Position numbers and translations under genes: made by a program. Below are positions 1 to 7,316 of a stretch of DNA of 16,222 nucleotides, one piece after another (positions within the stretch are counted from its first letter, which is position 1; the number at the start of each line of letters is the position of its first letter). The notes beneath the pieces are model-generated. The model was not told the DNA's origin. It saw only the letters and a program-made list of their open reading frames with translations, and did no database searches. Source of the stretch: an uncultured Microbacteriaceae bacterium (GTDB taxonomy: Bacteria; Actinomycetota; Actinomycetes; Actinomycetales; Microbacteriaceae); the NCBI GenBank assembly GCA_903882245.1, contig CAIRWJ010000254.1, positions 1 to 16,222 of the forward strand, in the 5' to 3' direction.

Positions 1-498
1 CCTCTCGACACCGTTTCGGCGCTCATCGTTAGCCCGCTTCAGCGTGCGCGTGAATCGATGGCACCGTGGGAAACCGCAACCGGCTTGACCGCAACCGTCG
101 ACGATCGAGTGATCGAGCCGTGGAACGAATTCCGAGGTTTGCGACTTGACGGCGGGCGATCCCTTGTGTCGCGGCCGGACCTCTGGAAATTCCTGGTGAA
201 CCCGTTCCGACCGTCGTGGGGCGAACCGTATCGAGAAATCGCCCAGCGGATGCTGGCGGCGATGAGGGATGCGGTCGACTCGGTAGACGGCGGTGACGTG
301 GTCATCGTGTCTCACCAATTACCCATTTGGATGGTTCAGCGGGCAATGGCAGACAAGCCGTTGGCACATTGGCCCGGCACCCGACGCTGTTCGCTGTCAT
401 CGGTGACCTCTTTCCAGGTGCACCCTGCTGATTTCGTCGAGTACGACTATCGCGAGGCGATCGACGTCGACCGCGCGTTGGATTCGGGGGCGGTGTGA
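1..498 (+). CDS. Histidine phosphatase family protein (phosphoglycerate mutase-like), 5' end missing
   Basis: The reading frame is open from base 1 to the TGA at 496-498, so the gene begins upstream of the window. An ATG at base 58 is internal. The visible part starts with the conserved stretch SPLQRARESM (codons 11-20), the second substrate-phosphate arginine block of the histidine phosphatase family. It ends with VVIVSHQLPIW, whose His (bases 313-315) is the second active-site histidine. The N-terminal RHG motif with the phospho-accepting His must lie upstream. The substrate cannot be told from sequence; these proteins are usually cytoplasmic phosphatases rather than glycolytic mutases. The gene overlaps the next one by 4 bp (GTGA). 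A phosphatase of this kind heads the cytochrome c biogenesis operon in many actinobacteria, including Mycobacterium tuberculosis (Rv0525 before Rv0526-Rv0529). Its role in cytochrome maturation, if any, is unknown. Confidence 0.9.
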   Translation, partial: PLDTVSALIVSPLQRARESMAPWETATGLTATVDDRVIEPWNEFRGLRLDGGRSLVSRPDLWKFLVNPFRPSWGEPYREIAQRMLAAMRDAVDSVDGGDVVIVSHQLPIWMVQRAMADKPLAHWPGTRRCSLSSVTSFQVHPADFVEYDYREAIDVDRALDSGAV

Positions 499-1085
499 AT
501 CGCATGATTGTCGCGGCGAGCCTCGCCGCTTCTCTCGTTCTCCTCGGCGGATGCGTCTCGAATGATCCGCTCGCCGTCGACGCGAACAACGAGAATTTCA
601 CCTCGGCCGATGGAAGCGTGACCGAAGTCGCACCCGCCAATCGGGGCGACGCGGTGTCGTTCGAATCGAGCGACACGACGGATGGCTCGACCCTACGTTC
701 CGAGGATTTCCGTGGATCGGTGCTCGTCGTCAATTTTTGGTATGCGGCCTGCCCGCCGTGCCGAGCGGAAGCCCCTGACCTCGCCGAGTTGGCCACCGGG
801 TACGCCGACCAGGGCGTCCTGTTTCTCGGGGTGAACGTCTTTGACAACGCGTCGGGCGCGCAATCGTTCGAGAAGGCGTTCGACATTCCGTACCCCAGTA
901 TTCTCGACGCGGACACCGGCGAATTGCGACTCGCGTTCGCGAGTGAGCTCCCTCCGAGCGGAATCCCCACCACCTTCATCGTCGATCGCGACGGCCGAGT
1001 CGCGGCTCGGGTTCTCGGGTTCCTCGCAGACCGTTCGATGTTTGAAGACATGCTCGAACGTGTGGTGGCCGAGGCTGCCCCGTGA
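495..1085 (+). CDS. resA: ResA/TlpA-type thiol-disulfide lipoprotein for cytochrome c maturation
   Basis: This 196-residue protein is predicted to be a membrane-anchored thioredoxin-fold reductant. It would keep the CXXCH cysteines of apocytochrome c reduced on the outer face of the membrane. Residues 1-20 form a lipoprotein signal peptide ending in the lipobox LLGGC, with C20 as the lipidation site. A low-complexity linker follows to about residue 50, then the TlpA/AhpC-TSA-like domain. The active site is C86-P-P-C89 in NFWYAACPPCRAE, and the cis-proline loop is in GIPTTFIVD near residue 158. The GTG start at 495 overlaps the previous stop (GTGA); an ATG three codons later (504) is an alternative, and both leave an intact signal peptide. 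The gene is translationally coupled to the next gene by another GTGA overlap. CcdA immediately downstream is the expected electron donor. The family and localisation are clear; the apocytochrome role comes from context. Confidence 0.92.
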   Translation: MNRMIVAASLAASLVLLGGCVSNDPLAVDANNENFTSADGSVTEVAPANRGDAVSFESSDTTDGSTLRSEDFRGSVLVVNFWYAACPPCRAEAPDLAELATGYADQGVLFLGVNVFDNASGAQSFEKAFDIPYPSILDADTGELRLAFASELPPSGIPTTFIVDRDGRVAARVLGFLADRSMFEDMLERVVAEAAP

Positions 1086-1831
1086 TTGACAACGTCGGCG
1101 AAATCGTTTATTCGGGTGACCTTGTCCTCGCGCTACCCATCGCGTTCCTCGCGGGGTTGCTCGCGTTTCTCTCGCCGTGCGTCATCCCGCTCGTGCCCGG
1201 CTACATCGCCTACGTCTCGGGTTTTGCTCTCTCCGCCGAGCCGACGCCGGCCGATCGCCGCCGTGCCCTTTTGGGAATTCTCGGCTTTGTTGCGGGGATG
1301 GGACTCGTTTTCATTTCGTTGTCGGTAATGTTCGGGACTCTCGGGCTTCTCTTGATTCCCTATCTCGACATCGTGTTGCGGGTGTCGGGCGTTCTTCTCA
1401 TTCTTTTGGGCATCATCTTCGCCGGAGGGATCCCGGCACTGCAGCGGGATTTCCTTCCACAGTGGAAGACGAGCGCCGGGGTGTGGGGTTCGCCATTCCT
1501 CGGAATCGTCTTCGCCATCGGGTGGGTCCCTTGTGTCGGCCCGACACTCGTCGCGGTGCAAACCCTCGCCGTCGGCGCACACGACCCCGCGCGCGCGGCG
1601 GTTCTGGGCGTCGCTTACTGGCTTGGGCTTGCGTTTCCGTTCGTGGTTGCCGCGCTTCTCCTTGGTCGAATCCTTCCCGCGCTCGCCTGGGTTCGCCGGC
1701 ACATCGAGGCCATCAATGTGGCGGGGGGCTCTCTGCTCGTCATCATTGGGGTGCTGATGGTCGTCGGCATCTGGCGCGAATTCCTATCGTGGGCGGGGGT
1801 GTTCCTGAGTGGCTTCACGTCGACCCTCTGA
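1082..1831 (+). CDS. ccdA: Cytochrome c biogenesis protein CcdA (transmembrane thiol-disulfide carrier)
   Basis: This is a 249-residue polytopic membrane protein of the CcdA/DsbD-beta family. It passes electrons from cytoplasmic thioredoxin to extracytoplasmic thioredoxin-like proteins such as ResA. Both halves of the internal repeat carry the hallmark Pro-Cys: C33 in FLSPCVIPLVPGY and C151 in IGWVPCVGPTL. These cysteines form the redox-active pair across the membrane. About six hydrophobic segments are visible, near residues 14-38, 64-90, 97-116, 137-160, 170-195 and 211-232. The length is typical of stand-alone CcdA. The GTG start at 1082 overlaps the resA stop by 4 bp, so the genes are translationally coupled. 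Its 3' end overlaps the ResB start by 23 bp. No periplasmic DsbD-like domains are fused, as expected when ResA is a separate protein. Confidence 0.95.
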   Translation: MIDNVGEIVYSGDLVLALPIAFLAGLLAFLSPCVIPLVPGYIAYVSGFALSAEPTPADRRRALLGILGFVAGMGLVFISLSVMFGTLGLLLIPYLDIVLRVSGVLLILLGIIFAGGIPALQRDFLPQWKTSAGVWGSPFLGIVFAIGWVPCVGPTLVAVQTLAVGAHDPARAAVLGVAYWLGLAFPFVVAALLLGRILPALAWVRRHIEAINVAGGSLLVIIGVLMVVGIWREFLSWAGVFLSGFTSTL

Positions 1832-3458
1832 CCCGGCGTCTCTGCAACCCGTCGACCTCGCCGATGTGACGAGTGACTTCGATTCGCCAGACGCCCCGCG
1901 CAAGAACCGTCTCGATGATCCGATTCGTGGGCCCAAACTCGGGCCGCTGGAGTTTCTGCGCTGGGTGTGGCGGGTCCTTACGTCGATGCGCACCGCAATC
2001 ATCTTGCTTGTCCTGGTGGCGTTCGCGTCAATCCCCGGTTCGCTCGTTCCGCAGCGCTCGTCCGATCCGAACGGTGTGAGCATCTTTCGCGACACCAACC
2101 CAGAACTCTTTAAGTTCTACGAGTCGATTCAACTTTTTGACACCTTCACATCGGTCTGGTTCTCGTCGATCTATTTGGTGTTGTTCATTTCCTTGATTGG
2201 ATGCATTGTGCCGCGCACGATGTATCACTGGCGTATCCTGCGGGCCGAACCGGCTGCCGAACCGGCATCGTGGGCTCGACTTCCTTATCGTCGCAGCGAG
2301 CGAGCAACCCAGGGAGCGGCGGTGGCTCTTGATCGTGCCGAGACCGTGTTGCGGAAGGCTCACTATCGTGTCGTCCGCGATGACACGTCGATTCGCGCTG
2401 AGTTCGGGTATTTGCGCGAGACGGGGAACCTCGTTTTCCACATTGCCCTGGTTGGGATACTCACGACTCTGGCGGCCACCGGTGGATTTGGTTGGAGCGG
2501 ACAACGCGTCATCATCGAAGGACAGACGTTTACGAACCAACTCGCCTCCTACGATTCGTTTCACCCCGGTTCGTGGTTCGCCGAACAGCAACTCGATCCC
2601 TATGGTGTGACGTTGGAATCGTTTACGCCCGAATACACGAAAGACCCCGTCAAAGACGTCTGGATGCCGATTGACTTCACCGCAACAGTCACCGTCACCG
2701 AGGGGGATGCTACGCACGAGGTGATACTGAAGGTTAACGAGCCCCTGGTCGCTGGTAATTCACAGATGTACCTGCTGGGAAACGGATTTGCGCCCGTCAT
2801 CACGGTTCGGGATCCGCAAGGAACGGTCGTGTTTGATCAACCTGTCGTTTTCCTCAGTCAAGACTCCAACCTCACGAGCGTCGGTGTCGTCAAAGTTCCT
2901 GACGGTCTGTCTGAACAACTCGGATTGCAGGGGTTCTTCTACCCGTCCGCAGTCGACCTTGAATCGGGCGCGCTGTCGTCAAACAACCCCGAACCCACCA
3001 ACCCGACAGTTACCTTCAACGTCTACACCGGCGACCTCGGGCTCGATTCGGGGGTTACCGCTAACGTATTCCAACTCCCCGTCGAGTCACTAACCCAGAT
3101 CGCGGGGCGGCACACGGGCACCGATGTTGTGTTGAGCCCCGGCGAGGTGTTCGAACTACCAGGTGGTCTCGGTTCAATTGAATTCACGTCGCTCCGCCGA
3201 TTTATTGGTGTCGAAATCCGTCATGACCCAACCCAGATGGGCGTCGCGGTGAGCACCTTCTTTATCGTCGCGGGGTTGCTCGCGTCGCTGGGGACCCGCC
3301 GCCGCCGCGTCTGGGTGCGCGTCCGCGGCACCGCCCGCATTCCCGAACTCGAATGGGGTGGGATGTCGCGCGGGGACGACCCCCGCCTCGATGCCGCCCT
3401 CGACCGTCTCGTCGAAAAAACACGCCAAACTTCGACCGATAAGGTAACGGGAGAATGA
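1809..3458 (+). CDS. resB: Cytochrome c biogenesis protein ResB (Ccs1)
   Basis: ResB forms the System II cytochrome c synthase with CcsA, presenting haem and apocytochrome outside the membrane. The 549-residue protein has the family's layout. A hydrophilic N-terminus (1-60) is followed by TM1 about 62-80 (ending in the conserved IPGSLVPQ), TM2 about 117-134 and TM3 about 207-224. A large extracytoplasmic domain follows, then TM4 about 478-496 before an Arg-rich cytoplasmic tail (RRRRVWVR). H211 in NLVFHIALVG of TM3 matches the position of the conserved transmembrane histidine linked to haem handling. The GTG start at 1809 lies inside ccdA and is preceded by a G-rich stretch. A GTG at 1866 (codon 20) is an alternative that would remove the overlap. 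The gene couples to ccsA through an ATGA overlap. The length is normal for the family. Confidence 0.94.
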   Translation: MASRRPSDPASLQPVDLADVTSDFDSPDAPRKNRLDDPIRGPKLGPLEFLRWVWRVLTSMRTAIILLVLVAFASIPGSLVPQRSSDPNGVSIFRDTNPELFKFYESIQLFDTFTSVWFSSIYLVLFISLIGCIVPRTMYHWRILRAEPAAEPASWARLPYRRSERATQGAAVALDRAETVLRKAHYRVVRDDTSIRAEFGYLRETGNLVFHIALVGILTTLAATGGFGWSGQRVIIEGQTFTNQLASYDSFHPGSWFAEQQLDPYGVTLESFTPEYTKDPVKDVWMPIDFTATVTVTEGDATHEVILKVNEPLVAGNSQMYLLGNGFAPVITVRDPQGTVVFDQPVVFLSQDSNLTSVGVVKVPDGLSEQLGLQGFFYPSAVDLESGALSSNNPEPTNPTVTFNVYTGDLGLDSGVTANVFQLPVESLTQIAGRHTGTDVVLSPGEVFELPGGLGSIEFTSLRRFIGVEIRHDPTQMGVAVSTFFIVAGLLASLGTRRRRVWVRVRGTARIPELEWGGMSRGDDPRLDAALDRLVEKTRQTSTDKVTGE

Positions 3459-4333
3459 CGAACAGTCTCGAATCCATTTCCCTCATCGCCACCTACTCCG
3501 CGATGGCGGTTTATACCCTTGCGTTTATCCTATTCACGGTCGACCTCGCCGGTCGCGCCGCGACTGACGGGCAGTCCACACCGACCCGATGGCTTCGCAG
3601 TGCGATGGCGGTTCTTGTCCTTGGATTTGTCATTCACTTCGGCGCGGACGTCACTCGGGCAATTTCAGCCCATCGCGTGCCGTGGGCGAACATGTACGAA
3701 TTCGGTTTGACCGCGACCCTCGTTTTGGTCGGGGTGTTTCTCGGCATCAACCTCTGGCGTGACGTGCGTTTCGTCGGCGCATTCGTGTCCGGGTTCGCAA
3801 TCCTCGCGCTCGGTATCGTCACCGTCAACTTTTACGTTGCCGTGTCACCGTTGCCACCCGCGCTACAGAACTATTGGCTTGTCATCCACGTGTGCGTCGC
3901 TGTTCTCGGCACGGGATTTTTTGCTACGGGAGCAGCGCTCTCGGCGTCGCAACTGTTCCAGCAATCACGTGAAGAGGGCAAACTTCAGACTCGCTCGTGG
4001 CGGTTCCTGTCGGCGTTCCCATCGTCTGAATCCCTCGAGGCGCTGGCCTATCGAATTCTCGTGATCGGATTCGTCTTCTGGACCTTCACGGTCATCGCCG
4101 GCGCAATCTGGGCAGAGCGCGCATGGGGGCGTTACTGGGGCTGGGACACGAAAGAAGTCTGGTCGTTCATTATTTGGACGCTTTTCGCTGGGTATATCCA
4201 TGCCCGTGCAACGCGTGGCTGGCGTGGTCGTCCCGCAGCGATTTTGAGCCTCATTGGTTTCGGCGCGGTGCTGTTCAATTATGGAATCGTCAATATCTTC
4301 TTTAAGGGCTTGCACGTCTATTCGGGGCTCTAA
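3455..4333 (+). CDS. ccsA: Cytochrome c biogenesis protein CcsA (ResC), WWD-domain haem handling protein
   Basis: CcsA is the multi-spanning partner of ResB that carries haem to the outer face and supports its thioether attachment to apocytochrome c. The 292-residue protein has about eight hydrophobic segments. It holds the tryptophan-rich WWD signature WGRYWGWDTKEVWSF (residues 224-238). Candidate haem-ligand histidines are H145 (YWLVIHVCV) and H287 (KGLHVYSGL), which flank the WWD domain. H61 and H249 sit within membrane segments, as in the family. The ATG at 3455 overlaps the ResB stop (ATGA), and a purine-rich AACGGGAGA precedes it. It is the last gene of the operon. Its TAA (4331-4333) overlaps the stop of the convergent menC by 3 bp, leaving no room for a terminator between the two genes. 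Confidence 0.95.
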   Translation: MTNSLESISLIATYSAMAVYTLAFILFTVDLAGRAATDGQSTPTRWLRSAMAVLVLGFVIHFGADVTRAISAHRVPWANMYEFGLTATLVLVGVFLGINLWRDVRFVGAFVSGFAILALGIVTVNFYVAVSPLPPALQNYWLVIHVCVAVLGTGFFATGAALSASQLFQQSREEGKLQTRSWRFLSAFPSSESLEALAYRILVIGFVFWTFTVIAGAIWAERAWGRYWGWDTKEVWSFIIWTLFAGYIHARATRGWRGRPAAILSLIGFGAVLFNYGIVNIFFKGLHVYSGL

Positions 4334-5319
4334 AGCAACGCGAGGCAACGTACTGCCCGGTCGCGCCACCATTGTTCGCGCTCAGGGCTGACCCGCAGTT
4401 CCTCGGCGGTCTTTTCGTCGACAATTCCGGGAGTAGCCGTGAATATGGCGAAATTCGCCGGTTCGGGGGTGATGTCCTGTTCGAAGAGCACGTTCGTCGC
4501 GATTCCGCAGTCATAGTCGAGGTGTTCGATTCGCATCGCCAGGTCGAACGATGCGCCCAGACCGATGGACGATTCCAACGCACTCGAGACGACGACGGGA
4601 AGGCCCGCCTCGTCGATGATGTTTAGTGCGCGCCTTACCCCACCGAGCGGCGCGACCTTGATGACGAGGATGTCCGCTGCCCCGGCACGGGCGACCGCGA
4701 CCGGGTCCGCTGCTTTGCGAACGCTCTCGTCCGCGGCGATCGAAATCCCCAATCCGTGAACTCGAGTGCGAATCTCATAGAGCTCGTCGACGCTCGTGCA
4801 GGGCTGTTCAACGTATTCGATGTCAAACTGCTCGAGGGCACGAATGGCATGTTCCGCCTCATCGACGTTCCAACCACCGTTCGCGTCGATGCGGACTCGC
4901 CCAGCCGCCCCGACGAACTCGCGAGCTGCGCGAACCCGTCCGATGTCATCCGCCAGGACTTGCCCTGGCTCAGCGACCTTCACCTTGACCGTTCGGAAAT
5001 CACCGAACCGTTCCAGAACCAGTGCGACATCGGCCGCGTCAACCGCCGGCAGAGTGGCGTTGGTTCGAACAACGTCACGAAACACGGGCCGCTCCTCGAT
5101 GCTCGGAAGTTGGTTCCAGGCCTGCTCGATAGCGCACGACAACCACGAGGCTGACTCGGCGTCGTCGTATTCGGGGAACGAGGCGAACTCGCCCCATCTG
5201 CCCAATGGCGAAGCGATGAGCATCGTCTCGCGCACGTCGAGACCGCGAAACCGCGTCCGCATCGGAAGCGCCACAACCCTTACGTTGGCGAGCAGCTCGT
5301 CGACGGTGGGAAGCCTCAT
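4330..5319 (-). CDS. menC: o-Succinylbenzoate synthase MenC
   Basis: MenC dehydrates SHCHC to o-succinylbenzoate in menaquinone synthesis; it is a cytoplasmic enolase-superfamily enzyme. The 329-residue protein has the expected residues in order. The KxK motif is K112/K114 in TVKVKVAEPG. The metal ligands are D145 (RIDANGGW), E171 (YVEQPC) and D197 (IAADES). The C-terminal catalytic lysine is K221 (ILVIKVAPLGG). This MenC-type set separates it from a generic dipeptide epimerase, and the menB-menE-menA neighbourhood agrees. It is transcribed away from menB across a 36-bp gap. There is no Shine-Dalgarno sequence before the ATG. Instead TATGTT sits 6 nt upstream, which fits a leaderless transcript. 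A second in-frame ATG at codon 20 is less likely because the N-terminal strand would be lost. The TAG stop overlaps the ccsA stop codon. Confidence 0.94.
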   Translation of the reverse strand: MRLPTVDELLANVRVVALPMRTRFRGLDVRETMLIASPLGRWGEFASFPEYDDAESASWLSCAIEQAWNQLPSIEERPVFRDVVRTNATLPAVDAADVALVLERFGDFRTVKVKVAEPGQVLADDIGRVRAAREFVGAAGRVRIDANGGWNVDEAEHAIRALEQFDIEYVEQPCTSVDELYEIRTRVHGLGISIAADESVRKAADPVAVARAGAADILVIKVAPLGGVRRALNIIDEAGLPVVVSSALESSIGLGASFDLAMRIEHLDYDCGIATNVLFEQDITPEPANFAIFTATPGIVDEKTAEELRVSPEREQWWRDRAVRCLALL

Positions 5320-5355
5320 GACTCAAACATATCCGTGAAGTTATAGCCTGAACAT
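5320..5355. promoter_or_regulatory. Divergent menC/menB promoter region, apparently leaderless in both directions
   Basis: Only 36 bp separate the two divergent start codons. On the plus strand, TAGCCT at 5344-5349 is followed by 6 nt and the menB ATG; an overlapping TATAGC at 5342-5347 is an alternative -10. On the minus strand, TATGTT (5331 down to 5326) is followed by 6 nt and the menC ATG. Neither gene has a Shine-Dalgarno sequence. The heptamer AACATAT occurs twice (5326-5332 and 5351-5357), once near each end. No strong -35 box is visible; ATGACT at 5318-5323 is a weak candidate for menB. Transcription probably begins at or next to each start codon. This is inferred from spacing only. 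Confidence 0.55.
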
Positions 5356-6267
5356 ATGACAAATGCCGTCAGTGACCTCTTTGATTCGACCCAGTGGACT
5401 GTCGTGCCCGGATTCGATGGTCTGACGGACGTGACGTATCACCAGTCCGCCGATCAGAGCATCGCGCGAATCGCGTTCAACCGACCAGAGGTGCGTAACG
5501 CGTTCCGGCCACACACTGTCGATGAGTTGTATCGCGCTCTCGATGATGCACGCCTCAACCCTCGTCTCGGTGTCGTGTTATTGACCGGGAACGGTCCGAG
5601 TTCGAAGGACGGCGGCTGGGCGTTCTGTTCTGGCGGCGACCAGCGAGTTCGCGGCGCGGACGGCTACAAGTACGCCGACGGTGAAACCGCCGACTCGATC
5701 GATTCTGCTCGCGGAGGTCGACTCCACATCCTTGAAGTGCAGCGACTCATTCGGTTCATGCCCAAGGTCGTCATCGCCCTCATTCCGGGTTGGGCCGCTG
5801 GTGGAGGACACTCGCTCCATGTCGTGTGCGACTTGTCGATCGCTAGCCGTGAACACGCCCGCTTCAAACAGACTGATGCGACGGTCGGTTCGTTCGACGC
5901 CGGCTACGGCAGCGCGTATTTCGCTCGCCAGGTCGGTCAAAAGTTTGCGCGCGAAGTGTTCTTCCTCGCGGACGAGTACGACGCCCAGCGGGCTCACGAC
6001 ATCGGTTCGGTGAACGCGGTCGTCGCGCACGGAGAACTCGAATCGACGGGAATCGCGTGGGCGCGCAAGGTCCTCGCCCAGAGTCCCACGGCGATTCGCA
6101 TGCTCAAGTTCGCGTTCAACGCGGTCGATGACGGACTCGTCGGTCAGCAGGTGTTCGCGGGGGAAGCTACCCGCCTCGCCTACGGGACCGCCGAGGCGGT
6201 CGAAGGCCGTGACGCCTTCCTCGAGAAGCGTGACCCCGACTGGGGCGCCTTCCCCTGGCAGATCTGA
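5356..6267 (+). CDS. menB: 1,4-Dihydroxy-2-naphthoyl-CoA synthase MenB
   Basis: MenB closes the second ring of menaquinone by converting o-succinylbenzoyl-CoA to 1,4-dihydroxy-2-naphthoyl-CoA. The 303-residue protein is a crotonase-fold enzyme. Its oxyanion-hole loops are CSGGDQRVRG (91-100) and GWAAGGGHSLH (145-155). The catalytic segment is KQTDATVGSFDAGYGSAYF (171-189), with D181 and Y184. D174 in the QTDA motif marks the type II enzymes (as in M. tuberculosis), in which this Asp carboxylate replaces the bicarbonate cofactor used by E. coli-type enzymes with QTGP. The N-terminus and length match actinobacterial MenB. It is the first gene of menB-menE-menA, 2 bp before menE. The ATG has no Shine-Dalgarno sequence and lies 6 nt after TAGCCT. 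Confidence 0.97.
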   Translation: MTNAVSDLFDSTQWTVVPGFDGLTDVTYHQSADQSIARIAFNRPEVRNAFRPHTVDELYRALDDARLNPRLGVVLLTGNGPSSKDGGWAFCSGGDQRVRGADGYKYADGETADSIDSARGGRLHILEVQRLIRFMPKVVIALIPGWAAGGGHSLHVVCDLSIASREHARFKQTDATVGSFDAGYGSAYFARQVGQKFAREVFFLADEYDAQRAHDIGSVNAVVAHGELESTGIAWARKVLAQSPTAIRMLKFAFNAVDDGLVGQQVFAGEATRLAYGTAEAVEGRDAFLEKRDPDWGAFPWQI

Positions 6268-6269
6268 CC

Positions 6270-7307
6270 GTGACTCTTTCGGATCTCCCCGAACACGAAC
6301 GCGAACCAATTCGAGACGCGTTGACCAACGGCCTCACGGTCGAAACGAGCGGTTCGACAGCGCGACCGAAGCGAGTGCGCTTGTCGGGCTCGGCTCTGGT
6401 CGCCTCGGCCCGAGCCACCGCGGGTGAAATCGGAAAGGGCGGATGGGTTCTCGCCCTTCCGCTCTCGTACATCGCGGGAATCATGGTGGTCGTTCGGTCG
6501 CTCGTCGCCGAAACCCCACTTGTCGATGCCCGCCGCGAGCCGTTCGATGCCCGCGAATTCGCCCGATTGGCGGCCAGCCTGCCGGACGGGACCTGGTTCA
6601 CCGCACTGGTCCCGGCGCAGCTGATTCGACTGGTGGATTTCGCCGAAGGCGACGCCGACGCCCGCGACGCTCTCCGACGCTTTTCTCGAATTCTGGTGGG
6701 TGGTCAAGCCATCCCCAGCGGGCTCATCGACCGTGCAACAGCGATGGGTATTCGCGTGACGAAAACCTACGGGTCAGCCGAGACCGCGGGCGGCGTCGTC
6801 TACGACGGTCGACCCATCGGGGACACGCGCGTTCGTATCGCGGAGGACGGTCGCGTGATCATCGCAACGTCGAGCCTCGCTGACGAGTATCACGGTGATA
6901 TTGAACTGACCGCGACGAGTTTCCGGGTCGACGACGGAACACGGTGGTGGCACACCACCGATGTCGGAGAGTTGACGGACGGCGAACTGGCGATTCTCGG
7001 GCGAATGGACGACATCATCATCACAGGCGGAATCAAGGTTTCGCTCGGAGACATCGACCGTGTACTCGAGTCCGCAGGTGTGGACGCCGTCGCGAGTTGG
7101 TTTGCCGACGAAAAGTGGGGCCAGGTTCCCGCGCTCGTGTCGACGTCTGACCTCGACCGCGATGTCGTGCGCGACCTTATCGAATTGAAGTTATCAAAAG
7201 CAGCCCGCCCGTATCGATTCGTCACGGTACCGGAATTACCGAGATTGTCATCGGGGAAAATCGATCGACGCGGGCTACAGGAACTCGTCGCGAACGTCGA
7301 ATCATAG
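6270..7307 (+). CDS. menE: o-Succinylbenzoate-CoA ligase MenE (short actinobacterial form)
   Basis: MenE activates o-succinylbenzoate with ATP and CoA to give the substrate of MenB. The 345-residue protein is an ANL-superfamily adenylating enzyme. Its motifs in order are the phosphate loop TSGSTARPKRVRLS (26-39), KTYGSAETAGG (165-175), TDVGEL (230-235), the hinge GRMDDIIITGGIKVS (244-258), and SSGKIDRRGL with the adenylation lysine K330. It is about 100 residues shorter than E. coli MenE, mostly before the phosphate loop, which starts at residue 26. This shortness is usual for actinobacterial MenE and not a truncation, since all motifs are present. The GTG start at 6270 follows the menB stop by 2 bp, implying coupled translation. 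A start further downstream would cut into the phosphate loop. Confidence 0.93.
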   Translation: MTLSDLPEHEREPIRDALTNGLTVETSGSTARPKRVRLSGSALVASARATAGEIGKGGWVLALPLSYIAGIMVVVRSLVAETPLVDARREPFDAREFARLAASLPDGTWFTALVPAQLIRLVDFAEGDADARDALRRFSRILVGGQAIPSGLIDRATAMGIRVTKTYGSAETAGGVVYDGRPIGDTRVRIAEDGRVIIATSSLADEYHGDIELTATSFRVDDGTRWWHTTDVGELTDGELAILGRMDDIIITGGIKVSLGDIDRVLESAGVDAVASWFADEKWGQVPALVSTSDLDRDVVRDLIELKLSKAARPYRFVTVPELPRLSSGKIDRRGLQELVANVES

Positions 7308-7316
7308 AATTAGCAC
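7305..7316 (+). promoter_or_regulatory. Candidate leaderless menA promoter (-10 box)
   Basis: TAGAAT at 7305-7310 matches the -10 consensus in five of six positions. It overlaps the menE stop codon, and six nucleotides later comes the menA ATG at 7317. There is no Shine-Dalgarno sequence in the gap. This is the spacing expected when transcription starts at the A of the start codon. A convincing -35 box is not visible. menA may therefore have its own leaderless transcript as well as read-through from menB-menE. Confidence 0.5.
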
